DNA of 64,000 nt from G963717155 sp963717155 (lineage in GTDB: Bacteria; Actinomycetota; Thermoleophilia; Gaiellales; JALYLC01), in contig OY970326.1 in assembly GCA_963717155.1 (NCBI GenBank), forward strand, positions 2,294,001 to 2,358,000. Reading direction: 5' to 3'. A model generated the notes under the pieces. The model saw nothing but the letters and a program-made list of their open reading frames with translations, had not been told where the DNA came from and did not search any database. Of the stretch, positions 42,747-51,151 are shown one piece after another (position 1 is the stretch's first letter; each line of letters begins with the position of its first letter). The translations under genes were made by a program, and so were the position numbers.

Positions 42747-43577
42747 TCATAGGAGCCGCCGTTCGGCGACCGCCGCGTCGTACAGGGCCCGCCGCGGCTG
42801 CCCCGTGAGGCGCGCCACGAGCGACGAGGCCTGACGCGCGCCGACCCCGGCCGCAACCAGTTCGGCGACCGCAGAGACGGCCGACGCGGCGTCCTCGGGA
42901 GCGTCCTTGTTCGCGCTTCCCGAGATCACGATCGCGACCTCGCCACGCAGCTCGCGCCCGTCGAGCGCGGCGGACAGCTCCGACGCCGTGCCGCGCAGCA
43001 CCTCCTCGTACAGCTTGGTGAGCTCGCGACAGAGGGCGCAGCGCGCGTCGGGCGCGACCTCCGCGAGCGCCGCCAGCGTCGACACGGCGCGTCGCGGCGA
43101 CTCGAACACGACGACCGGATGTCCGGCGCTCGCTGCCGCGGCGAGGAAGGCCCGCCTGGCGGCGGTGGCACGCGGCACCCAGCCGCGGAACGCGTAGCGG
43201 TCGGCGGCGAGACCGCTCGCGACGAGCGCGGTCTCGACCGCTCCCGGGCCGGGCAGCACCGTGACGTCGGCGCCTGCCGCGAGCGCCGCGCGCACGAGCG
43301 CGCGCCCCGGATCGGCGACCCCCGGCATGCCGGCATCCGAGACGAGCACGACCGACCGCCCGGCCGCTGCCTGTTCCGCGAGGGCAGGCGCGCGACGCTC
43401 CTCCGAACGCTCGTCGCACACCACGAGCTGTGGCGCAGGGACGTCGAGCGCCGACAGCAGCGCGCGCGTCCGACGTGTGTCCTCACAGGCGATCACGTCC
43501 GCTCCGCGAAGCGCCTCGACGACACGGAGCGTGACGTCGCCGAGGTTGCCGATCGGCGTGGGACAGACGGTCAGCAT
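42747..43577 (-). CDS. rsmI: 16S rRNA (cytidine1402-2'-O)-methyltransferase
   Basis: 276 residues. Tetrapyrrole-methylase fold with the N-terminal VCPTPIGNLGDVTLR, ACEDTRRTR, VLVSDAGMPGVADPG and the ESPRR motif (FESPRRAVSTL). It modifies C1402 in the ribosomal decoding site. ATG at 43577 with a divergent LCP gene 41 nt away. It is 14 nt upstream of metG, so it may be the true first gene of that operon. Confidence 0.94.
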   Translation of the reverse strand: MLTVCPTPIGNLGDVTLRVVEALRGADVIACEDTRRTRALLSALDVPAPQLVVCDERSEERRAPALAEQAAAGRSVVLVSDAGMPGVADPGRALVRAALAAGADVTVLPGPGAVETALVASGLAADRYAFRGWVPRATAARRAFLAAAASAGHPVVVFESPRRAVSTLAALAEVAPDARCALCRELTKLYEEVLRGTASELSAALDGRELRGEVAIVISGSANKDAPEDAASAVSAVAELVAAGVGARQASSLVARLTGQPRRALYDAAVAERRLL

Positions 43578-43618
43578 CCGGGTGCGAACCGTAGCGCCCG
43601 GTACGATGACGTCCCGAC

Positions 43619-44809
43619 GTGGCTGCCGGAGACGAGAAGAAGCCCCGCTACCGGACGTACCGGGCGGCGGGGGCAGCGGCCGCGGACGGCGACCCGATCG
43701 CCGAGCGCGCACGAGCTCGAGCGGCCGCCGCTCCGCCGCCCGAGGCCTCTGTCGAGGGGCCGATCGTCGTGCTGCCCGAGCCCGGGAAGGGCCCGCCGCC
43801 GAGGCCGCGACCGAGGACGGCTCCGCCACGCGGGCCGCGCCGGCGCCTGCCGCGCAAGCGCTGGCTGATCGGGATCCCTGCACTGCTGCTCCTGCTGCTG
43901 TTCGCATGGATCGGCTACGGCTACTGGGAGCTGCGCGGGTCGATGCAACGCGCGAACCGCCGTCTGACACCGGCGACGCGCGCGGTGCTGACCCCTGGCG
44001 GCTCGCTCTGGGGCTCGCCGAGCACGATCCTCGTCCTGGGCTCGGACGCCCGTCCGGGCGAGACCTCCTCGCGCTCCGACTCGATCCTGCTGGTCCGCAC
44101 CGATCCCTCGCGCCAGCAGATCGCCGAGCTCTCGATCCCACGCGACCTGCGAACCGAGATCGCGGGCTACGGCTCGGACAAGATCAACGCGGCGTACGCG
44201 TTCGGCGGTCCGCCGCTCGCGATCAAGACGGTCGAGAACCTGACGGGTCTCCACGTCAACCACATCGTGCTCGTCAACTTCGCCGGGTTCGAGAAGCTGA
44301 TCGACGCGCTCGGCGGCGTGACCATCAACAACCCGACCAAGATCATCTCGAACGAGTTCGACGGCTACCGGTGGCACTTCGGTCGAGGCTTGATCCACCT
44401 CGACGGGCGCCACGCGCTCGCGTACTCGCGGGTCCGCGAGAACACGCTCAACCCCGCCGACAACGACCTGACGCGCGGGCAGCGTCAGCAACGGGTGCTG
44501 ACGGCGCTCGCTGCGCGCCTCGGCTCGCCGAGCACGCTGCTCAACCTCCCGACGGTCGGTGACGCGCTCGGCGAGCCCCTGACCACCGACCTCTCGTCGA
44601 GCGATCTCATGGCGCTCGGCTGGCGGCGGTTCCGCGCCACGCGCACGCTGCACTGCCGGCTCGGTGGCTCGCCTGCCACGTACGCCGGCCAGTGGGAGCT
44701 CATCGGGAGCGAGGAGAACCGTCAGGTGATCGACGAGTTCCTCGGTCGAAGCGCACCGCTCGCGCCGGACCCCGCGTCCGAGTGGTCGGCGGGCTGCACG
44801 ACCTCGTAA
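43619..44809 (+). CDS. LytR-CpsA-Psr (LCP) family cell-wall ligase
   Basis: 396 residues, starting at GTG. A Pro/Arg-rich cytoplasmic tail (1-80), one transmembrane helix (about 82-102), then the LCP domain with ILVLGSDARPGETSSRSDSILLVR, LSIPRDLRTEI, NAAYAFGGPPLAIKTVENL and ALAYSRVRENT. LCP proteins transfer glycopolymers such as arabinogalactan or teichoic-acid-like chains to peptidoglycan. The gene ends 9 nt before the convergent fmdB gene. Confidence 0.93.
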   Translation: MAAGDEKKPRYRTYRAAGAAAADGDPIAERARARAAAAPPPEASVEGPIVVLPEPGKGPPPRPRPRTAPPRGPRRRLPRKRWLIGIPALLLLLLFAWIGYGYWELRGSMQRANRRLTPATRAVLTPGGSLWGSPSTILVLGSDARPGETSSRSDSILLVRTDPSRQQIAELSIPRDLRTEIAGYGSDKINAAYAFGGPPLAIKTVENLTGLHVNHIVLVNFAGFEKLIDALGGVTINNPTKIISNEFDGYRWHFGRGLIHLDGRHALAYSRVRENTLNPADNDLTRGQRQQRVLTALAARLGSPSTLLNLPTVGDALGEPLTTDLSSSDLMALGWRRFRATRTLHCRLGGSPATYAGQWELIGSEENRQVIDEFLGRSAPLAPDPASEWSAGCTTS

Positions 44810-44818
44810 CGCGTACGT

Positions 44819-45151
44819 CTAGTCGGACGAGGACGTGCTCGCAGCGGGCTTGCTGTCGCCCGCAGGCGCCTTGGCCTTGTCGCCGCTGCTCGACGAGTCG
44901 CTGCCGCTGCTCGAGGAGTCTCCGCCGCTGCCGTTGCTCTCGGACTTCGACGCGTCGCCGTTCGCTCCGCGCTTGCCGCGACCGTAGTCGGTCGAGTAGA
45001 AGCCGGAGCCCTTGAAGTGGATCGCGGGCGCGTGCAGCATCCGGCGCACCGGGGCGTCGCACTCGACACACGTCTCGAGGGCGTCCTCGGTGATCCGCTG
45101 GGACTGCTCGAACCGGTGACCGTTCTCGCAGAGGTAGTCATACGTCGGCAT
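44819..45151 (-). CDS. FmdB family zinc-ribbon protein
   Basis: 110 residues. An FmdB/CxxC_CxxC_SSSS-type zinc ribbon (1-50: YDYLCENGHRFE and ETCVECDAP), then the conserved IHFKGSGFYSTDYG, then a long Ser/Gly/Asp-rich low-complexity tail. The family is small, often regulatory by reputation, but poorly defined. A CIRCE-like operator lies about 30 nt upstream of its start, which would make it a heat-shock gene. Confidence 0.88.
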   Translation of the reverse strand: MPTYDYLCENGHRFEQSQRITEDALETCVECDAPVRRMLHAPAIHFKGSGFYSTDYGRGKRGANGDASKSESNGSGGDSSSSGSDSSSSGDKAKAPAGDSKPAASTSSSD

Positions 45152-45181
45152 CGAGTCTCATGGTACCAGCGACGCCGGAAG

Positions 45182-45208
45182 TTGGCACTCTCGTCTCGAC
45201 AGTGCCAA
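45182..45208. promoter_or_regulatory. CIRCE-like HrcA operator
   Basis: TTGGCACTC, nine spacer bases, then CAGTGCCAA: the 9-9-9 layout of CIRCE (TTAGCACTC-N9-GAGTGCTAA) with one mismatch between the arms. It lies 31 nt from the fmdB start and 43 nt from the glycosyltransferase start. No hrcA or groESL gene is in the window. Confidence 0.65.
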
Positions 45209-45250
45209 CACGACGCGGTACCTGCGCCTCAGCGTATCCTCAACCCGCGC

Positions 45251-46411
45251 GTGCGCATTGCGATCGTCACGGACTACTACTACCCACAGCTCGGCGGCAT
45301 CACGGAACACGTGCATGGGCAGGCAACGCAACTTGCCGCGCGCGGACACGAGGTGACCGTCGTCACCGGGCGGTTGCTGCACACCCCGGCCGTGGTGGAC
45401 GGTGACGAGCGACCCCTTCGCGACGAGCCGTTCGAGATCGTCCGCACCGGTTTCGCGCTACCGCTGTACGGCAACAACGCACAGACCCTGCACACGATCC
45501 CGCCTCTCCTGTGGGAGTCGCTGCGCAGGCTGTTCCGTCGGCGCCGCTTCGATGTCATGCACGTCCATGCGCCGTACAACCCCAGCTTCGCGACGCTCGC
45601 GCCGCTCGTCATGCCGAAGGGCACGGTCGGGGTCGGAACCTACCACTCGGTGTTCTCGGGCGGACTCGGACTCGACGTGCTGGCGCCCCTCATGCGCTGG
45701 TCGTTCTCGAAGCTCCACGCACACGTCGTCGTCTCGGAGGCCTGCATCGGCTCGCTGGCGCCGTACTTCCCGTCGTTCGAGTGGCGCGTGATCCCGAACG
45801 GGATCGACGAGCGCCACTTCACGCCCGACGCCGAACCGATGCCCGAGCTCCGCGCGGACGGCAAGCCGGTGATCCTGTTCCTCGGGCGCTTCGACCCCCG
45901 CAACGGGCTCGGGACGATGCTGCGCGCGTTCGAGCGCGTGCACCGCGAGCTCTCGGGCAACGTGCGCCTCTGCGTCGTCGGCGACGGGCCGCTGCGCGCG
46001 TACTACCAACGCCAGCTCGACCCGGTCGTCGCCCGCGACGTCGTGTGGCCGGGACGCGTCGACTGGTCGCGCCCGCGCTACTACGCATCCGCCGACCTGC
46101 ATTGCACGCCGTGCAACCGGGCCTCGTTCGGGATGGTGCTGCTCGAGGCGATGAGCTGCGGGCGTCCCGTCCTGGCGAGCCGCATCTCGGGATTCCAGCT
46201 CGTGATGGAGCACGGTCGCCAGGGACTCCTGGTGTCGCCGGCCGACGACGCGGACCGCTTCGCCGGCGGCCTGCTGTACATGCTCGATCGCCCGGCCGAG
46301 CGCTCCCGCATGGGGCGCGAGGGACGGCGCACGGCGGTGACGCGGTACGCGTGGAGCCACGTCGCCGGCCAGCTCGAGGCGCTGTACGACGAGCTCCGGA
46401 GCCGCGTGTGA
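45251..46411 (+). CDS. GT4 family glycosyltransferase (PimA/PimB-like)
   Basis: 386 residues with the GT-B fold. The acceptor-side N-terminus is IAIVTDYYYPQLGGITEHVHGQATQL, the donor side has VILFLGRFDPRNGLGTML and the EX7E-like CNRASFGMVLLEAMSCGRPVLAS. Similar enzymes add mannose or glucose to phosphoinositides or diacylglycerols. GTG at 45251 starts the conserved block exactly; frames upstream to 45017 are rejected. The stop overlaps the next gene (GTGTGA), so the deacetylase/flippase fusion is translated with it, which suggests a shared lipid-glycan substrate. Confidence 0.9.
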   Translation: MRIAIVTDYYYPQLGGITEHVHGQATQLAARGHEVTVVTGRLLHTPAVVDGDERPLRDEPFEIVRTGFALPLYGNNAQTLHTIPPLLWESLRRLFRRRRFDVMHVHAPYNPSFATLAPLVMPKGTVGVGTYHSVFSGGLGLDVLAPLMRWSFSKLHAHVVVSEACIGSLAPYFPSFEWRVIPNGIDERHFTPDAEPMPELRADGKPVILFLGRFDPRNGLGTMLRAFERVHRELSGNVRLCVVGDGPLRAYYQRQLDPVVARDVVWPGRVDWSRPRYYASADLHCTPCNRASFGMVLLEAMSCGRPVLASRISGFQLVMEHGRQGLLVSPADDADRFAGGLLYMLDRPAERSRMGREGRRTAVTRYAWSHVAGQLEALYDELRSRV

Positions 46412-48240
46412 AAAAGGCGCAGGTCCTGACGCGCTTCATGCTGCTCGCCATCATCTGGGTGCTGCTCGGTGCGGCGGCCGGTGCCGTGCTCGGCACGGCG
46501 CTCGTCGGCTGGGCCGGGTGGCTGCTGTTCGGGATCGCCGTCGCAGCGATCGCAGTCCTGGCCTGGGGCGCGTTCACCCCGAACTCACCGCTCTTCGGCC
46601 GCGTGATCGACGGCCATGGAACGCCCGACCGAGTGCTCGCGCTGACCTTCGACGACGGGCCGTCTGCCGAGACGACGCCCAGGGTGCTCGCCGAGCTTCG
46701 CGAGCGAGACGTCCAGGCGACGTTCTTCGTCCTCGGTCGGCATGCAACCGAGCATCCCGAGCTGGTCGCGGAGATCCGCGCGAGCGGACACCAGGTCGCA
46801 TCGCACGGCTACGACCACGCGCTGCTGACGTTCGCGACGACGGACCAGGTCACCGGGCAGCTGGCGCGAACCGAGGTCGCGATCTCGGAGGCGGCGGGCG
46901 AGGATCCGACCCCGTTCTTCCGTGCGCCCCACGGCTTCCGCAACGTCTTCGTGCACCGTGCGGCGGAGGGGCGCGGCTATCGCGTCGTCGGCTGGACGAA
47001 GGGCGTGTGGGATACCGCCAAGCCGGGCGTCGAGAAGATCGTGCGCCGCTCGGTCTCCGGTTTCCGGCCCGGTGCGATCCTGCTCCTGCACGACGGCGAC
47101 GGGTCCGGGCAGGGCGACGATCGCTCCCAGACCGCCGCGGCCGTGCCGCAGATCGTCGACGCAGCCCATGACGCGGGCTACCGGTTCGTCACGGTGTCCG
47201 AGCTCGCCGAGCTCGCGCCAGAGCGGCGGGTCTCGCGCGTGCGGCTCGTCGTGATCGTGGCGATCGTGGCTGCACTGGTCGAGCTCGGCCTTCGCAAGCT
47301 CGACCTCAGCGCGATCGATCGGATCGACATCGCCTGGTGGTACGTGCTGTTCGCCGTTGCCGCGAACCTCGCGTCGGTCCTCGCGAAGGCGACGGTGTGG
47401 AAGGCAGCGCTCGACACCGTGCCGGACACCGAGAACGCCCGCTACCGCGACGTCGTGCCGGCGCTGTTCATCGGCTTTCTCCTGAACACCGTCCTGCTCG
47501 CGCGCCTCGGGGAGATCGCGCGCATCGCCGTGCTACGGCGCCGGCTCCTGCACCGCGGCATCGACGTCGACGCGACCGTCATCGCAGGCACCGTGCTGTC
47601 GGAACAGCTGATGATGGGTGTCGCTCTCGTGATCGTGCTCGTCGCGACGGCGTTCGTGACATCGGCCCCGAGCTGGGCGTTCCGCGGCCTGATCGGGCTC
47701 GTGGTCGTCCTGGCCATCCTCGCGGGCGCGCTCGCGGGCATGGCGCTGCTCGCGCGCTACCGGCGCCGGACGCGGCCGTCGGAGGCCGACTATGCGCGAG
47801 CCTGGTGGGCGGCGCTGCTCGTTGCGATCACGAGCGTGGCCCACGGCATCTCGGCAGGACTCCGGCTGTTCCGCTATCCCAGGGCGGCCGCGATCGCCCT
47901 CGCGGCCGCCCTGGTCTCGTGGCTGACCCAGATCGCCGGCATCTACTGGACGCTCGACGCGTTCGGCATCCACGAGGGCTGGTCTGCGGCCGCCCTCGTC
48001 TTCCTCGTCTCGACGCTGATCCAGCTCTTCCCGATCGTGCCGGGCAACATCGGGTCGTTCCAGTTCGCGGTGGCCTACCCCCTCGCACAGACGTACAACG
48101 TCGACATCGGGCGCGCCATCGCGTTCTCGATCGGCCTCCAGGTCATCGAGGCCGCGCTCGCCACAGGCATCGGATTCATCTACCTCTCGCGCGAGGGCCT
48201 GTCATTTGCGGAGGCTCGTCGCCTGCCCGCACGCGAGTGA
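46408..48240 (+). CDS. NodB polysaccharide deacetylase fused to a lysylphosphatidylglycerol synthase-type membrane domain
   Basis: 610 residues. After two N-terminal transmembrane helices comes a NodB domain (about 70-270): LTFDDGPSAETTPRVL, the metal-binding SHGYDHALL, and FFRAPHGFRN. The second half (about 280-600) is a multi-pass LPG-synthase-TM/AglD-like domain (UPF0104) with seven or so helices and the family's FPIVPGNIGSFQFAVAYPL. The first half should deacetylate a sugar at the membrane, the second probably moves or modifies a lipid-linked substrate. Start GTG 46408 overlaps the glycosyltransferase stop. The fusion is uncommon to my knowledge. Confidence 0.85.
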   Translation: MKKAQVLTRFMLLAIIWVLLGAAAGAVLGTALVGWAGWLLFGIAVAAIAVLAWGAFTPNSPLFGRVIDGHGTPDRVLALTFDDGPSAETTPRVLAELRERDVQATFFVLGRHATEHPELVAEIRASGHQVASHGYDHALLTFATTDQVTGQLARTEVAISEAAGEDPTPFFRAPHGFRNVFVHRAAEGRGYRVVGWTKGVWDTAKPGVEKIVRRSVSGFRPGAILLLHDGDGSGQGDDRSQTAAAVPQIVDAAHDAGYRFVTVSELAELAPERRVSRVRLVVIVAIVAALVELGLRKLDLSAIDRIDIAWWYVLFAVAANLASVLAKATVWKAALDTVPDTENARYRDVVPALFIGFLLNTVLLARLGEIARIAVLRRRLLHRGIDVDATVIAGTVLSEQLMMGVALVIVLVATAFVTSAPSWAFRGLIGLVVVLAILAGALAGMALLARYRRRTRPSEADYARAWWAALLVAITSVAHGISAGLRLFRYPRAAAIALAAALVSWLTQIAGIYWTLDAFGIHEGWSAAALVFLVSTLIQLFPIVPGNIGSFQFAVAYPLAQTYNVDIGRAIAFSIGLQVIEAALATGIGFIYLSREGLSFAEARRLPARE

Positions 48241-48297
48241 TCACACGTGTTCCCCCGCGTTCCGGCATGGATTTCAACGCGTATCGCATCAACTTGC

Positions 48298-48324
48298 TAA
48301 AGATCCATTGCGTTCTGCCGAAAT
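48298..48324 (+). promoter_or_regulatory. Sigma-28 (FliA) type promoter of flagellin gene 1
   Basis: TAAA (48298-48301), exactly 15 bases, then GCCGAAAT (48317-48324), close to the flagellar sigma consensus TAAA-N15-GCCGATAA. It lies about 87 nt before the flagellin start. Confidence 0.75.
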
Positions 48325-48410
48325 AGGGAATGCGCACCTACAGATCGGGTGGCGCGAGCACCAAGACCGGCGACACGGATGTCGCCGGGATCCGGCCAAG
48401 GAGGACCAGC

Positions 48411-49205
48411 ATGTCCCTGCGTGTGAACACCAACGTCGAGGCGTTCGACGCCCACCGCAATCTCGAGCAGACGCAGTACGCGCTCGGCAAGAGCATGCAG
48501 AAGCTCTCGTCCGGCCTGCGCATCAACAGCGCCGCCGACGACGCCGCCGGTCTCGCCATCTCGGAGAAGATGACGGCGCAGATCAACGGCACCGACCAGG
48601 CCCAGCGCAACGCGATGGACGGCATCTCGCTCGTCCAGACGGCAGAAGGCGCCTACAACGAGATGCACTCGATCCTGCAGCGCATCCGCGAGCTGTCGGT
48701 GCAGGCCCAGAACGGCACGCTGTCGACGTCCGACACCGCGGCGATCGACCAGGAGGTCGGCCAGCTGACAGCCGAGCTCTCGCGCATCTCCGCGAACACG
48801 CAGTTCAACGGCCTCAACATCCTGTCGGGCACCTTCACGCTGCAGGTCGGCGCGGACCAGGGCTCGGGCAACCAGATCTCGTTCAGCCTGAGCGCGATCA
48901 GCTTCTCCGCGATCGGCAGCGCCGCCAGCGCGACCGCGATCTCCGACATCGACGCCGCCATCACGAGCGTCTCGAATGCGCGCTCCACGCTGGGCGCGAT
49001 CCAGAATCGCCTCGAGGACACCGTCGACAACCTCGGCGTCTACCAGGAGAACATCTCCGCCGCACAGAGCCGCATCCGCGACGTCGACGTCGCCGCGGAG
49101 ACGGTCAACTTCACGAAGCTGCAGATCCTCTCCCAGTCCGGCACCGCGATGCTCGCCCAGGCGAACTCCGCGCCCCAGAACGTCCTCTCGCTGCTCAAGG
49201 GGTAG
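48411..49205 (+). CDS. Flagellin (copy 1)
   Basis: 264 residues: the conserved D0/D1 N-terminal helix (MSLRVNTNVEAFDAHRN, LGKSMQKLSSGLRINSAADDAAGLAISEKM) and C-terminal helix (RIRDVDVAAETVNFTKLQILSQSGTAMLAQAN). The central variable part is very small, so the filament surface should be thin and plain. AAGGAGG lies 7 nt before the ATG. It is followed by a terminator and a second flagellin gene; a third copy starts at 63735. The filament is built outside the cell through the flagellar export apparatus, none of which is in this window. Confidence 0.95.
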   Translation: MSLRVNTNVEAFDAHRNLEQTQYALGKSMQKLSSGLRINSAADDAAGLAISEKMTAQINGTDQAQRNAMDGISLVQTAEGAYNEMHSILQRIRELSVQAQNGTLSTSDTAAIDQEVGQLTAELSRISANTQFNGLNILSGTFTLQVGADQGSGNQISFSLSAISFSAIGSAASATAISDIDAAITSVSNARSTLGAIQNRLEDTVDNLGVYQENISAAQSRIRDVDVAAETVNFTKLQILSQSGTAMLAQANSAPQNVLSLLKG

Positions 49206-49253
49206 CGAGTCAGGCGCCGATGGCGCCGCCGTCCAACACGCACCGCGCGGTAT

Positions 49254-49280
49254 GAGGGGCCCCGTCTGACGGGGCCCCTC
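49254..49280 (+). terminator. Terminator after flagellin 1
   Basis: GAGGGGCCCCG, a 5-nt loop, CGGGGCCCCTC: a perfect 11-bp stem, followed by GTTCTTTG. A rho-independent terminator separating the two flagellin genes. Confidence 0.85.
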
Positions 49281-49315
49281 GTTCTTTGCAATGTTCGCAG
49301 CGTGCTCGTATGACC

Positions 49316-49343
49316 TCAGGTGCGTCCTCGGGCCGCCCGAAAT
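49316..49343 (+). promoter_or_regulatory. Weak sigma-28-like promoter of flagellin 2
   Basis: GCCCGAAAT (49335-49343) resembles the -10 box of flagellin 1 and 3; 15 bases upstream is only TCAG in place of TAAA. It lies 121 nt before the start. Suggestive only. Confidence 0.35.
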
Positions 49344-49464
49344 ACGGATTGCGCCCTTCTGACATCACGTCGAGAAGGCGCCCCGGTGAAGCTCCGGGAC
49401 AATCAGCTCCCAGGCGAGGGAGCAGTCCGCCAGGAAGGCGGGCGAGGACGTCAAGGAGGATGCA

Positions 49465-50256
49465 ATGTCTCTCAGGATCAACACCAACATCGAGGCGCTG
49501 AACGCGCATCGGCAGCTCACGAGCACCGAGTACCAGCTCGGCAAGAGCATGCAGAAGCTGTCGTCCGGCCTGCGCATCAACAGCGCCGCCGACGACGCCG
49601 CCGGCCTCTCGATCTCCGAGAAGATGACCGCTCAGGTCAACGGCACGGATCAGGCTCAGCGCAACGCGATGGACGGCATCTCGCTCGTCCAGACCGCAGA
49701 AGGCGCCTACAACGAGATGCACTCGATCCTGCAGCGCATCCGCGAGCTCGCCGTCCAGGCGCAGAACAGCACGCTGTCGAGCTCCGACACGGCGGCGATC
49801 GACCTCGAGGTCGGCCAGCTGACCGCCGAGCTCGCACGCATCTCGGCGAACACCGAGTTCAACGGCCTCAACATCCTGTCGGGCACCTTCACCCTGCAGG
49901 TCGGCGCCGACCAGGGCGCCGGAAACCAGATCTCCTTCAGCCTGACCTCGGTCAGCTTCGCGACGATCGGCAGCGCCGCAGGCGCCAACGCGATCTCGGA
50001 CGTCGACGCTGCGATCACGAGCGTCTCGAACGCCCGCTCCACCCTCGGCGCGATCCAGAACCGGCTCGAGGACACCGTCGACAACCTCGGCGTCTACGAG
50101 GAGAACATCTCCGCAGCCGAGAGCCGCATCCGCGACGTCGATGTCGCCGCCGAGACGGTCAACTTCACGAAGCTCCAGATCCTCTCCCAGTCTGGCACCG
50201 CCATGCTCGCGCAGGCGAACCAGCTGCCCCAGAGCGTGCTGAAGCTGCTGCAGTAA
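49465..50256 (+). CDS. Flagellin (copy 2)
   Basis: 263 residues, same plan as copy 1 (MSLRINTNIEALNAHRQLTSTEYQLGKSMQKLSSG at the start, SQSGTAMLAQANQLPQSVLKLLQ at the end) but with more exchanges, mainly in the first 40 residues and last 15. AAGGAGG is 8 nt upstream of the ATG. Downstream are two hairpins (50285-50306 and 50410-50444). Confidence 0.95.
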   Translation: MSLRINTNIEALNAHRQLTSTEYQLGKSMQKLSSGLRINSAADDAAGLSISEKMTAQVNGTDQAQRNAMDGISLVQTAEGAYNEMHSILQRIRELAVQAQNSTLSSSDTAAIDLEVGQLTAELARISANTEFNGLNILSGTFTLQVGADQGAGNQISFSLTSVSFATIGSAAGANAISDVDAAITSVSNARSTLGAIQNRLEDTVDNLGVYEENISAAESRIRDVDVAAETVNFTKLQILSQSGTAMLAQANQLPQSVLKLLQ

Positions 50257-50284
50257 CCCGACGCCTGAGGACGTCGCGCGACCC

Positions 50285-50306
50285 CCGCCAGCATTGCATC
50301 TGGCGG
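50285..50306 (+). terminator. Hairpin after flagellin 2
   Basis: CCGCCAG, 8-nt loop, CTGGCGG, 29 nt after the stop. A 7-bp stem without a T run; a likely terminator. Confidence 0.5.
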
Positions 50307-50340
50307 CGGAGCCGAAGCCATGATGGCATCGGTTTCACGG

Positions 50341-50622
50341 TCAGGGACGACGATCGCCAGCGTCTACCTCAGCGATATCCGCCGCTCGAGGCTCTGACCA
50401 CATCCTCCCACCGGCCGCCGTCTCCCTCGGGAACGGCGGCCGGTCGACGTTGTGCGACACGTCGGGCGGTGCGCCGAACAGCTCGCGGAAGCACGGGGCG
50501 TCCTCGAACGCGCGAAGCCCGGGCTCCGAGGAGTACCGGCGGCGACGCCCGACGACGAGGACGGCGCCGAGGACGCCGCCGGCGACGAGGCGTACCGCAC
50601 GCCGACGCCTGCCTTCGGCCAT
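50341..50622 (-). CDS. Small membrane protein, possible
   Basis: 93 residues: a basic start and one hydrophobic stretch (VRLVAGGVLGAVLVVGRRRR, about 10-28), then a soluble tail with FRELFGAPPDVSHNV. The ATG is 2 nt after the stop of the upstream B-box gene, which supports coupling. Against it, a 12-bp hairpin (50410-50444) lies within its last third, and the tail looks random there; a shorter real protein with an error in the end is possible. Family not recognised. Confidence 0.45.
   Translation of the reverse strand: MAEGRRRRAVRLVAGGVLGAVLVVGRRRRYSSEPGLRAFEDAPCFRELFGAPPDVSHNVDRPPFPRETAAGGRMWSEPRAADIAEVDAGDRRP
50410..50444. terminator. Strong 12-bp hairpin
   Basis: ACCGGCCGCCGT and ACGGCGGCCGGT form a perfect 12-bp stem around an 11-nt loop. 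It may end transcription from both the flagellin side and the minus-strand genes. It lies inside the small ORF at 50341-50622. Confidence 0.6.
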
Positions 50623-50623
50623 G

Positions 50624-51139
50624 CTACGCAGCCTGCCGGTACGCGAAGAACCCGGCCACGCAGCCGAGCACCACCTGGATCACGCCGAACCGCTGCGAGA
50701 GCCTGTCGCCGTAGATGACCGGGGCCAGGACGAAGGGCGAGAGGTAGGCGCCGAGCGCACCGACCGCGGCGATCGCGCCGGTCGTGGGTCCCCGGAAGCG
50801 ACCGCTCGCACGGAGCACCAGCTCGCCGGCGCCGCGACCGACGCCGTATGCGATGAGGAACCCGAAGAAGCCGAACGGCGTGGCCGCGAGCGACGCGAGG
50901 CCCACGCCGACAACGACTGCGACGGCAATGGCCGCGCCGACCGCCCGCAGCGCGCGATCGGGCTTCAGGCGCACGCGCGCCGAGCGCGGCATGCGCGCGC
51001 ACGAGGCGCACTTGATGCCGACGGGCGCCTGCACCATGCACTCGGGGCAGATCGGCTTGCCGCACGTCGCGCACGAGACCAGCGTCTCGACCGACGGGTG
51101 GTTGGCGCAGCGCGGGATCGTGTCGTGGTTCACCGCCAT
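50624..51139 (-). CDS. B-box zinc-finger membrane protein
   Basis: 171 residues. The N-terminus (RCANHPSVETLVSCATCGKPICPECMVQAPVGIKCASCA, about 10-48) is the B-box-like zinc domain commonly attached to rhomboid and other membrane proteins in actinomycetes. After that are about four transmembrane helices (65-165). There is no Ser/His rhomboid active site, so it is not a protease. Function unknown. Follows the gene at 51152 in the same direction by 12 nt. Confidence 0.8.
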   Translation of the reverse strand: MAVNHDTIPRCANHPSVETLVSCATCGKPICPECMVQAPVGIKCASCARMPRSARVRLKPDRALRAVGAAIAVAVVVGVGLASLAATPFGFFGFLIAYGVGRGAGELVLRASGRFRGPTTGAIAAVGALGAYLSPFVLAPVIYGDRLSQRFGVIQVVLGCVAGFFAYRQAA

Positions 51140-51151
51140 ACGAGCCCGATG

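Noticed and set aside
40027..42834. 935-codon plus-strand frame opposite rsmA, tatD and metG
   Set aside because: It crosses three confidently identified genes on the other strand and has no domain.
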